This document shows, piece by piece, positions 16,551 to 24,174 of a stretch of 49,103 nt of DNA. Position 1 is the stretch's first letter. Each line of letters starts with the position of its first letter. Origin of the DNA: Chloroflexota bacterium (lineage in GTDB: Bacteria > Chloroflexota > Dehalococcoidia > UBA1151 > TMED-70). The stretch is from contig PBHA01000004.1 in assembly GCA_002719425.1 (NCBI GenBank), positions 1-49,103 on the forward strand, in the 5' to 3' direction. A program made the translations under genes and the position numbers. Below the pieces are notes generated by a model. It was not told where the DNA came from. It searched no databases and saw only the letters and a list, made by a program, of their open reading frames with translations.

Positions 16551-17216
16551 TTATCCTCTAGCGATTAATGCTGCTTGGTAACCCGCTGAAAAGCCCGCGT
16601 CTATATTCACTACAGATATTCCAGGAGCACAGGAATTAAGCATGGTTAGAAGTGCTGAATAACCATCTGCTCCTGTTCCAAAACCTACTGAAGTTGGAAC
16701 AGCAATAACTGGTTTATCAACTAATCCTGCGACAACTGTTGGCAATGCTCCTTCCATTCCAGCAACAACGACTATACAGTTAGATTTTTTTATTTTATCT
16801 ACTTTACCCAATATTCGATGAATTCCAGTAACCCCTACATCATTTATAGACTCCACCTCAACTCCCATTAATTTTGCAGTAATTTCTGCTTCTTTTGCTA
16901 TGGGGATATCAGATGTTCCTGCATTTACTACAGAAACTCTACCTTTATAGTTTTTTTCTTTTTTTGAACAAAAGATCATTCTAGCTTGATCATCAAATTC
17001 TGCTTCTGGGATAAGTTTTTTTACTTCATTAAATGTTTCGATATTGGTTCGGGTTATTAGAAAAAGATTTGATTTATTATAAATTTTTTCAGCAATTAAA
17101 GCAGATTGTTCTGGAGTTTTTGTTTCTCCAAAAATTACCTCAGGGAAACCTGTTCTTTGTTCTCTATCCAAGTCTATCTCAGCAAAATCTTTAGTATTGT
17201 CGTTATTTTCTATCAT
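16551..17216 (-). CDS. larB: Nickel-pincer cofactor biosynthesis protein LarB
   Basis: LarB carboxylates and hydrolyses nicotinic acid adenine dinucleotide to pyridinium-3,5-biscarboxylic acid mononucleotide, the first step to the nickel-pincer cofactor of lactate racemase LarA. The 221-residue sequence has the diagnostic REQRTGFPEVIFGETKTPEQ block at about 19-38, the PurE-like VVAGMEGALPTVVAGL, and the conserved cysteine C196 in NSCAPGISVVNID that forms the substrate adduct in characterised LarB. LarC, LarE and LarA are not in the window. A plain PurE is excluded by the N-terminal block. Confidence 0.92.
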   Translation of the reverse strand: MIENNDNTKDFAEIDLDREQRTGFPEVIFGETKTPEQSALIAEKIYNKSNLFLITRTNIETFNEVKKLIPEAEFDDQARMIFCSKKEKNYKGRVSVVNAGTSDIPIAKEAEITAKLMGVEVESINDVGVTGIHRILGKVDKIKKSNCIVVVAGMEGALPTVVAGLVDKPVIAVPTSVGFGTGADGYSALLTMLNSCAPGISVVNIDAGFSAGYQAALIARG

Positions 17217-17261
17217 TTATTTATTTTATGAATAAATTTCTAAACTTATTATAATTGATCC

Positions 17262-17289
17262 TTGTAAAATTTATTCTTGTTTTTATACT
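17262..17289 (+). promoter_or_regulatory. Possible promoter of dnaN
   Basis: TTGTAA (17262-17267) and TATACT (17284-17289) with a 16-base spacer lie about 40 bases before the dnaN ATG, leaving room for the AAGGGA ribosome site. The match is moderate in AT-rich DNA. Confidence 0.35.
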
Positions 17290-17330
17290 TTACTTATAAG
17301 TAAATAATTATTCGATTTTAAGGGAAACTT

Positions 17331-18455
17331 ATGAAATTAAGCTGTATTCAATCTAACCTAAGAAAAGGTTTGGCAACAGTTAGTAAAGCTGTTGCTACTA
17401 GATCAACCATACCTGAGACACAAAATGTTCTTATAGCTACTGATAATGGTAGATTGAAACTTACTGCTACAAACCTTGAAATTGCTATAACAACCTGGAT
17501 TGGGGCTCAAATCGAGGAGGAAGGCTCTGTAACAATACCAGCTAGAATGCTTTCTGATTTTATTAATTCCTTACCTGATAAGAAAGTTGACATCGAAACG
17601 GTTGCAAATCCGATAGGACTTAAAATACACTGTGCTAATTTCGATGCTCAAATGAATGGAATTGATCCTGAAAACTATCCTCCAATACCAAATATTAGTG
17701 ACGGTCCTAAAATTTCTATTTCCTCCTCAGACTTTAAGAGTTCTTTATCTAGAGTCAGATTTGCAGTTGCAACTGATGAATCAAGACCAGCTTTGACAGG
17801 GGTTAAGGTAGATATCAAAGGTAATGAATTTACTTTGGCATCTGCTGATGGATTTAGGTTAGCAATTGAAACAGGTAGCTGTGAGTCTTCCGTAGAAGAA
17901 GATGTTTCAGTTATAGTACCCGGAAGAACTATGAATGAAATTTTTTCCTTATTAGGTTCAGATTCAGGTATGCTCGATATGACAGTTACTGAGCAAAAAA
18001 GTCAGGCATTATTCAAGTTTGGAGATGTAGAGGTTGTAACTCAATTAATTCAGGGTAATTTCCCGGACTATGAGAGATTGATTCCTGCAGAGAAAGGAAC
18101 AATTTGTAGGGTTAATAGAGAAGAAATTTTACAAGCCACAAATGCCGCTTCAGTTTTTGCTAGAGATGGAAGTGGAATAATTAGAATGGTTTCAGATGAC
18201 TCAGACGAAGGTTCAATTAGAATTATGTCTCAGGCTGAGGAACTAGGATCAAATGAATCAAGAGTAAATGCCAGTATTGAAGGAGAAGAAACTAGAATCG
18301 CATTTAATTCTAAATTTCTAAATGAAATTTTAAGTGTTCTTGATGGAGATGAAGTTGAAATTGAGACCATGAGTCCTTCAAGCCCTGGAGTTTTCAGATC
18401 AGCTGCAAATAATGGTTATATTCACATTATTATGCCAATGTTCGTGCAATGGTAA
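17331..18455 (+). CDS. dnaN: DNA polymerase III subunit beta (sliding clamp)
   Basis: A ring-shaped dimer that tethers the replicative polymerase. The 374 residues make up three tandem clamp domains of about 120 residues. Typical signatures are ATNLEIAI (43-50) in domain 1, SRPALTGVKVD and ASADGFRLA in domain 2, and a C-terminal NGYIHIIMPMFVQW in place of the common YLVMPM-type end. AAGGGA (17320-17325) precedes ATG 17331. It is not next to dnaA or recF, and no DnaA-box cluster is visible upstream, so this is not an obvious origin. Confidence 0.96.
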   Translation: MKLSCIQSNLRKGLATVSKAVATRSTIPETQNVLIATDNGRLKLTATNLEIAITTWIGAQIEEEGSVTIPARMLSDFINSLPDKKVDIETVANPIGLKIHCANFDAQMNGIDPENYPPIPNISDGPKISISSSDFKSSLSRVRFAVATDESRPALTGVKVDIKGNEFTLASADGFRLAIETGSCESSVEEDVSVIVPGRTMNEIFSLLGSDSGMLDMTVTEQKSQALFKFGDVEVVTQLIQGNFPDYERLIPAEKGTICRVNREEILQATNAASVFARDGSGIIRMVSDDSDEGSIRIMSQAEELGSNESRVNASIEGEETRIAFNSKFLNEILSVLDGDEVEIETMSPSSPGVFRSAANNGYIHIIMPMFVQW

Positions 18456-18464
18456 TCTAAATTA

Positions 18465-19586
18465 TTAATATCCCCAACTTGAGTATTTAACATTTACTCC
18501 ATTCTCTATTAATTTATTTGCCCCATCATCTCTCATTAGTACATCCAATGCTGATCCATGTACTTTTTCATCTAAATATATTTGTTCTAATCCTTCAAGC
18601 TCTAGCAGGGGTGTTAAATCTGTAATTTTTTTATTTCCTAAAAGATTTATGTGTCCTAAATTTGGGAACCCGTGCTCTTGAGATAATAGTTCTTGAAGTA
18701 TCTTGTTGTCAATATCTAGTCCTTGAAGTTGAAATGTCCTAATATTTTTACTAAATACTTGATTCCAATTTTTTGAAACTATTGGATTTCTGCCTAGACC
18801 AACATGAGTTAATTGTTTTGAGAATTCATTTAATGATGTTACAAATGGAGCAACTGTAGAAATATTATTTCCATCCAACCATAAATGTTTCAAGTACGGA
18901 TTTTTTTGTGGGGTAAAAGCCCAAATATCAGATATTTTATTATCATATAAATATAGATGTTCCAGATTACGTAAAAGAGAAATTTTTTCAATATTTTCAA
19001 TATTATTATATGAAAGGTCTAAATATTCTAAATTGTGAAGTTCTTCTATTCCATCAATGTCAATTATTCCTGCTTCTCTGATGGTTAATTTCTCAAGGTT
19101 TTTAAAATATTTCAGATCTCTTAAGTTTTCCATACTAATTTTATTATTTAGATCAGTATCAACAAAATGATCCCCTATTTTTATCTCTTTAATATTAGAG
19201 ATATCTTCTAACGTAATATAAGGATCAAAATAAGTACTAGTCTTATTAATCTTCTCTCGAATATATGATTCAAATTCTAAATTTTCAAAAATTATAGCAT
19301 TCTCTTTAGAATTCGGTGTAGGAGTTATTGTAGGAGTTATTGTAGGAATTTTTGTTGGGACTACAGTAGGGTAAAAAGTTGTTTTTTGCTTATTTTCTAT
19401 AGTAGGTTTTTCAGTTGGTAGAATTTTTCTTTCATTATTATCTTTTATAACAGGTTTTGAAGTTTCTATTGGTTCTGAAGTATTAGTAGGAAAAATATTG
19501 CTGTTATCATTAATAGCTTCGTTAGATGAATTAGATGAACAACTAATTGAGAATATCGCTAAAAATATAATTAAATTCGTTTTCAT
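18465..19586 (-). CDS. Leucine-rich repeat lipoprotein with a Pro/Thr stalk
   Basis: A 373-residue surface lipoprotein. The signal peptide ends in the lipobox FSISC (C16). Residues about 17-95 are low-complexity Ser/Asn then Thr/Pro-rich (PTKIPTITPT type), a probable cell-surface stalk. The rest holds about eight leucine-rich repeats of the internalin-like 22-residue type, for example LHNLEYLDLSYNNIENI and LRNLEHLYLYDNKISDI. Such domains bind proteins or glycans; the ligand is unknown. It is divergent from guaC. Confidence 0.88.
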   Translation of the reverse strand: MKTNLIIFLAIFSISCSSNSSNEAINDNSNIFPTNTSEPIETSKPVIKDNNERKILPTEKPTIENKQKTTFYPTVVPTKIPTITPTITPTPNSKENAIIFENLEFESYIREKINKTSTYFDPYITLEDISNIKEIKIGDHFVDTDLNNKISMENLRDLKYFKNLEKLTIREAGIIDIDGIEELHNLEYLDLSYNNIENIEKISLLRNLEHLYLYDNKISDIWAFTPQKNPYLKHLWLDGNNISTVAPFVTSLNEFSKQLTHVGLGRNPIVSKNWNQVFSKNIRTFQLQGLDIDNKILQELLSQEHGFPNLGHINLLGNKKITDLTPLLELEGLEQIYLDEKVHGSALDVLMRDDGANKLIENGVNVKYSSWGY

Positions 19587-19679
19587 AGTACTTATTATAA
19601 TGTAATGTTTTTACTGTAGTAAAAGTAAAATTATCTAATCAATTTTTATACTGTTAATCAATTATCAAAATAATTTGTT

Positions 19680-20693
19680 ATGTTCTATTCAAGTGAAAAA
19701 AAATTAAATTTTAAAGATGTATTAATAGTTCCTAAATCATCAAAAATAAACTCAAGAAAAGATGTAGTTTTAGACACAAAAATTTTATTTCCAGCTTCAG
19801 GAATAAATTGGACTGGAGTTCCTATCATGGCTTCTAATATGGATAATGTTGGAACTTTTGAGATGGGATTTGCTCTACAAAATTTTCATATGGCAAACGC
19901 TGTAAGTAAATTTTATAATAAGGATGCTTGGGTTAAGTCTATACGTATTGGATTAGATCTAGAATTTAATTTCATAACATTTGGATTACAAGAAATTTCA
20001 GAAATTGATGAAATTATTTCATACATTTTACAAAAAACTAACAAAAACATTAAAACTATTGTGTTTGATATACCAAATGGATACATAGAAAAATTTTCTA
20101 AAATTATTTCTGAAGCTAGAAAACAATTTCCTGATTTAGGAATAATTGCGGGTAACGTTGTTACCTCTGAAGGAGTAAAACAAATAATGGATTCAGGAGC
20201 AGATGGTGTCAAGGTAGGTATTGGTTCTGGAGGAGTTTGCGATACTACTGAGACAACAGGCATAGGTTATCCTCAATTGGCTGCAGTCATAGATTGTAGT
20301 ATTGAAGTCAAAAAATATGGTGGGTTCATAGTCTCAGATGGTGGTGTAAAAATAACAGGAGATATTTCTAAAGCTTTTGCAGCAGGATCTGGATTTGTTA
20401 TGTTAGGATCTTTGCTGGCAGCTCACAAAGAAAGTATGGCTCCCATTATAAGAAAAGAAAATAGAAACTACAGAGAACTATATGGTATGAGTTCTACACA
20501 AGCTATGACAAAACATTATGGTGGAGTTGCAGATTATAGAACATCTGAGGGAAAATCAATTCTAGTAGAAGATAGGGGGCCTGTAAAATATACTCTGAAC
20601 AAAATGCTAGGAGCTTTGAGATCAACCTGTACATATATAAACGCAAAAAATATTGGAGAAATTCACAAAAATTCAAGATTTATTATTCTGTAA
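19680..20693 (+). CDS. guaC: GMP reductase
   Basis: Deaminates GMP to IMP with NADPH in purine salvage. The 337-residue TIM-barrel protein lacks the CBS domains of IMP dehydrogenase. The catalytic loop is GIGSGGVCDTTETTGIGYPQ (181-200) with Cys187, equivalent to the family's C186. The flap block YGMSSTQAMTKHYGGVADYR is close to that of GMP reductases and differs from IMP dehydrogenase. ATG 19680 has no Shine-Dalgarno, so the start could be leaderless; the N-terminus LNFKDVLIVPKSS is as expected. Confidence 0.9.
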   Translation: MFYSSEKKLNFKDVLIVPKSSKINSRKDVVLDTKILFPASGINWTGVPIMASNMDNVGTFEMGFALQNFHMANAVSKFYNKDAWVKSIRIGLDLEFNFITFGLQEISEIDEIISYILQKTNKNIKTIVFDIPNGYIEKFSKIISEARKQFPDLGIIAGNVVTSEGVKQIMDSGADGVKVGIGSGGVCDTTETTGIGYPQLAAVIDCSIEVKKYGGFIVSDGGVKITGDISKAFAAGSGFVMLGSLLAAHKESMAPIIRKENRNYRELYGMSSTQAMTKHYGGVADYRTSEGKSILVEDRGPVKYTLNKMLGALRSTCTYINAKNIGEIHKNSRFIIL

Positions 20694-20807
20694 AATTAGT
20701 ATCTAAATTTTTCAATTTAGTCTAAAAATATAAATGATACTGTATTACTATTCCACAAAATTTAATCTCTAACTATAATTATGAAAAATTAATAAGGATA
20801 TTTATAA

Positions 20808-22295
20808 ATCAAAATTTTAGAAAATTATAATCCAGACATAATAATAGTGGGAGCAGGAAATGCAGCTTTTGCTTCTGCTGTAGCTGCTGTAGAAAATGGT
20901 TCAAAGGTCTTGATGTTAGAAAAAACATCTGAAGATCATATGGGAGGGAATAGCGCTCTGACTATACATATGCGTTTTGCTTACAACTCATCTAATGATC
21001 TGATTCCTCTAATCAAATTTCCTGAAGAAAAAGATAAATTGTCTGAATTTGAAAAAAAAATGAATCAGTTTAAAGATTCAGTAACCTCTTACTCAGAAAC
21101 AGATTATTTGGATGATATTTTAAAAGTTACTGATAACAAATCTGATAAAAAATTAGCCATAGAACTTGTATCAAAATCATTTAGTACAATCCAGTGGATG
21201 AATAAACTTGGACATTACTGGAAACCAACTTTTGATAATCCAACTTCAGCTAATGTTGTTTCATTTGATGGAAAAGGTTATGGGCTAATAAATAGATGGA
21301 AAAGAATAGCACTCCAAAAAGGAGTCAAAATTTTATTTGAATGTCCAGTGGTTGATTTGATTAATAGCAAAAATAAAATTTCTGGAGTAATAATAAATTA
21401 TAAAAATCAAAGAATAAAATTATTTTCAAAATCAGTAATTTTGGCCTGTGGAAGCTTTGAATCAAATTCTGAAATGAGAGCAAAATTTTTGGGAGAAAAT
21501 TGGAGGAATATTAAGCTTAGAGGTGTTCCACATAATACTGGAGAGGGCCTCGAAATGGCAATAAATCATGGCGCAATACCTTATGACGATTGGTCCACAT
21601 GCCATTCTTCTCCTCAGGATATTAATAGACCGCCATATGATTTACCAGGAATTAATAAATCTGGAGATTATTGGAGTAGATATGCATACCCGTTCAGTAT
21701 TTTAGTAAATCAAGATGGAGATAGATTTATTGATGAAGGAGAAACATGGAGAGGTCTAACATATGCCAAAACAGGAAAGGCGATTTTGGAGCAAAAGAAT
21801 CAAATAGCTTATCAATTTTTTGATGCTAAACATAGAAAAGCAGGTGTTTTAGATAAGTATAAAAATCCTACTGTTTATAATTCAAATAATCTTTTAGAAC
21901 TGGCAAAAAAAATAAAAATAATCAATATAAAAAAATTTTCTCGAGATATTGATCTTTTCAATAAAAATATTTCTTCTGATATATATAATCCCCATACGCT
22001 TGATGGAAGATCAAATAGAAATATCAGTCCTACTAGATCCAACTGGGCTTTATCATTAGATACTCCCCCCTTTGAAGCATATCCAGTTGTTGCCGGTATG
22101 ACCTTCTGTTATGGAGGGTTAAAAACCTCTATTAATGGGGAAGTTTATGATAAAAATGGAGGAATGATTGAAGGGCTTTATGCAGTAGGTGAGATGCTTG
22201 GAGGTCTTTGGTATAATAATTATCCATCAGGTGGAGGTATGATGGCTGGTGCAGTATTTGGAAAAAATGCAGGTAATAAGGCCTCAACTATTTAG
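20808..22295 (+). CDS. FAD-dependent dehydrogenase, tricarballylate dehydrogenase (TcuA)-like, apparent ATC start
   Basis: A flavoprotein of the succinate dehydrogenase/fumarate reductase group. The N-terminal dinucleotide fold DIIIVGAGNAAFAS is followed by GGNSALT, and the C-terminal cap has RFIDEGETWRGLTYAK and YPSGGGMMAGAVFGKNAG, closest to TcuA in my judgement. The first standard codon, GTG 20847, would start inside the glycine motif and remove its first strand. In frame upstream, between AAGGA (20794-20798) and that strand, the only candidate after the stop at 20805 is ATC 20808, nine bases from AAGGA, giving (M)KILENYNPDIIIVGAG, 495 residues. It is either a rare AUC start or an ATG changed by mutation or error. 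Confidence 0.85.
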   Translation: MKILENYNPDIIIVGAGNAAFASAVAAVENGSKVLMLEKTSEDHMGGNSALTIHMRFAYNSSNDLIPLIKFPEEKDKLSEFEKKMNQFKDSVTSYSETDYLDDILKVTDNKSDKKLAIELVSKSFSTIQWMNKLGHYWKPTFDNPTSANVVSFDGKGYGLINRWKRIALQKGVKILFECPVVDLINSKNKISGVIINYKNQRIKLFSKSVILACGSFESNSEMRAKFLGENWRNIKLRGVPHNTGEGLEMAINHGAIPYDDWSTCHSSPQDINRPPYDLPGINKSGDYWSRYAYPFSILVNQDGDRFIDEGETWRGLTYAKTGKAILEQKNQIAYQFFDAKHRKAGVLDKYKNPTVYNSNNLLELAKKIKIINIKKFSRDIDLFNKNISSDIYNPHTLDGRSNRNISPTRSNWALSLDTPPFEAYPVVAGMTFCYGGLKTSINGEVYDKNGGMIEGLYAVGEMLGGLWYNNYPSGGGMMAGAVFGKNAGNKASTI

Positions 22296-22518
22296 TTTTT
22301 AATTCTGAAATTTTTGATAACAACTCTTCTTCGTTACAAATTATAATTTTTTTAATTTTTTCCCTTGATTTTTCTGGAAATATTCTGTGCAACATAACTT
22401 CACAATGCTTATCAAGCTCATTTTTATTTTTTGTAATAAAATCACCCAATAAGGATAATTTCAGTATTTTATAGCTATTTTCAAACTGATAAAAAATATA
22501 TTCTTTTTCAGAATTCAT
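22288..22518 (-). CDS. Small hypothetical protein
   Basis: A 76-residue, Lys/Glu-rich protein with no recognised motif and no membrane segment; two predicted helices flank a short hydrophobic strand (KKIIICNEEELL). It follows the 226-residue unknown gene by 32 bases on the same strand and its last eight bases overlap the end of the TcuA-like gene. No ribosome site is visible. The position in a same-strand series is the main support. Confidence 0.5.
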   Translation of the reverse strand: MNSEKEYIFYQFENSYKILKLSLLGDFITKNKNELDKHCEVMLHRIFPEKSREKIKKIIICNEEELLSKISELKTK

Positions 22519-22550
22519 AATAAATAAATTAATATAAAATTAGTTGTTTA

Positions 22551-23231
22551 CTAGCTTAATTGCCCATCTTCATAAAGTTTCAATAAACTTTGTATTTCTT
22601 TGAAATTAAGGTTCTTATAATTATTTATAATATCATCTTCATTAAATGGTTCATTAATATGAGTGTCATAAGATTCATAGATAATTCCAATTTTATTGAA
22701 AATATCCTTAAATGGACTTAAGAAATTATCCACTGAGACTTGAATTTGGCTGTTTGTAGGAGTTGCTCTTTCTAATCCATAAGGGCTCATTACTTCAGCG
22801 TAATTTTCACCTGAATTAAGTTTATCTGAATCTTCATTTTTATCTATTCTTGATAATAATACTTCAAGATATTTTACCAAAGTTCCTGCTAGTTCTAAAA
22901 TATCTTCTGTAGAGTCATCGTCACCAAAATCTAGATTTGAAATTTTTTCTGAAAGATTTTCATGAAACTTAATAAAATCCTGATAACCAAAAGGTTCCTT
23001 ATATTCTGTTCCATATTTCATTTCTGTATCTAAAATTTTTGAATATTGATTAAGTTCAAAATATTCAGGTCTTATATCTCTACCAGATTCTTTAGCTTCA
23101 ATAATTAATTCATTAAATTCTTTAGGACTAATACCTAATTTTTTCATTAGTTCAGGTTGAGTTGGGAATATACCAGCTCTATTTAAGCCGATTCTCATAT
23201 ATCTATGTAGTTTATTGATTAGGTCTGACAT
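22551..23231 (-). CDS. Protein of unknown function with an HTH-like N-terminus
   Basis: A 226-residue acidic cytosolic protein. Residues about 20-48 (IFPTQPELMKKLGISPKEFNELIIEAKE) look like a helix-turn-helix, while the rest is acidic and mostly helical, with no membrane segment, signal or catalytic motif I recognise. It starts 33 bases after the FAH-family gene ends and is probably co-transcribed with it. It might be a regulator or adaptor; no function is assigned. Confidence 0.6.
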   Translation of the reverse strand: MSDLINKLHRYMRIGLNRAGIFPTQPELMKKLGISPKEFNELIIEAKESGRDIRPEYFELNQYSKILDTEMKYGTEYKEPFGYQDFIKFHENLSEKISNLDFGDDDSTEDILELAGTLVKYLEVLLSRIDKNEDSDKLNSGENYAEVMSPYGLERATPTNSQIQVSVDNFLSPFKDIFNKIGIIYESYDTHINEPFNEDDIINNYKNLNFKEIQSLLKLYEDGQLS

Positions 23232-23264
23232 AAAAAAAATTGTTTATTTTTTTGTAACTTTATT

Positions 23265-24044
23265 TTATTCTCTAATAACTGGGTTGATCAATCTGCCTAT
23301 ACCTGATATTTCTATCTCAACTATATCTCCGTCTTTTATATTTTTAGGGACTTCGTCAGTTCCCATCCATATGACATCTCCTGGATATAGTGTTAGATAT
23401 TTAGTCATTTTACAAAGATAATCGCTTATTCCAAAAATCATATCATTTGTCTTAAAATTATCCATGATTTCATCATTTATTTTTATAATAGTTCTCAAAC
23501 TATCTAAGTTTATATCCGTCTCTATATAGGGACCCATAGGCTTAAATGAATCTGTATTTTTAGCTCTCCATAATGTTCTATCATTTGACTGCCAATTTCT
23601 CTCACTAACATCATTACCAATTGTGTATCCAAAAATATGATCCCAAACATTATTTGTATTTAAGTTTTTTGCTACTTTTCCTATTACAATTACTAATTCT
23701 CCTTCATACTGAACATCTTCAGATGCATCTTTAGGAATAATTATAGGTTCATTATGTGCAATCAGAGCATTATTAGCTCTATAGCCAACATCTGGATTCT
23801 TTGGAATAATACCTTCTACTCCTCTGATTTTTGCCATTTTATTTATATGGTTAATATAATTTACTCCAACTGCATAGAATGTGCTTGGTACTACTGGAAT
23901 GTGTAGTTTCACATCAACTATATTGAATTTTTCATTAGATAATTCATAATTTTGAAATGGATTGCCAAAGACCTTTGTTATAAACGGATCTTCATAAACC
24001 CCAAAAAATAATTCTTTATTGTGCTCAAATCTACACCATTTCAT
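23265..24044 (-). CDS. Fumarylacetoacetate hydrolase (FAH) family protein
   Basis: A metal-dependent C-C bond hydrolase or decarboxylase of 259 residues. Metal ligands are visible as YEGELVIVIG (E114, E116) and GNDVSER (D145), with the FAH lid motif NWQSNDRTLWRAKNTDSFKPMGPYI after them and the end motif GDVIWMGTDEVP. AAGGAGA precedes the ATG. The family includes 2,4-diketo-3-deoxy-L-fuconate hydrolase, 2-hydroxyhepta-diene-dioate isomerase and acylpyruvases. The sugar-acid genes nearby make a diketo-deoxy-sugar-acid hydrolase plausible, but sequence alone does not settle it. Confidence 0.9.
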   Translation of the reverse strand: MKWCRFEHNKELFFGVYEDPFITKVFGNPFQNYELSNEKFNIVDVKLHIPVVPSTFYAVGVNYINHINKMAKIRGVEGIIPKNPDVGYRANNALIAHNEPIIIPKDASEDVQYEGELVIVIGKVAKNLNTNNVWDHIFGYTIGNDVSERNWQSNDRTLWRAKNTDSFKPMGPYIETDINLDSLRTIIKINDEIMDNFKTNDMIFGISDYLCKMTKYLTLYPGDVIWMGTDEVPKNIKDGDIVEIEISGIGRLINPVIRE

Positions 24045-24174
24045 AATTTCTCCTTATGTATGGTTGTAATGAATACTATGATTTCATTTTTCTTTATCAA
24101 CATTGTAAATGTTTCAAAAAAAAACTAAATGAATATAATGTAGAAAAGTTTATTAAAGTAAAGAGGGGTATAGT

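Noticed and set aside
17217..17330. Replication origin near dnaN
   Set aside because: No dnaA, no DnaA-box cluster and no AT-rich repeat unit; dnaN alone does not mark an origin.
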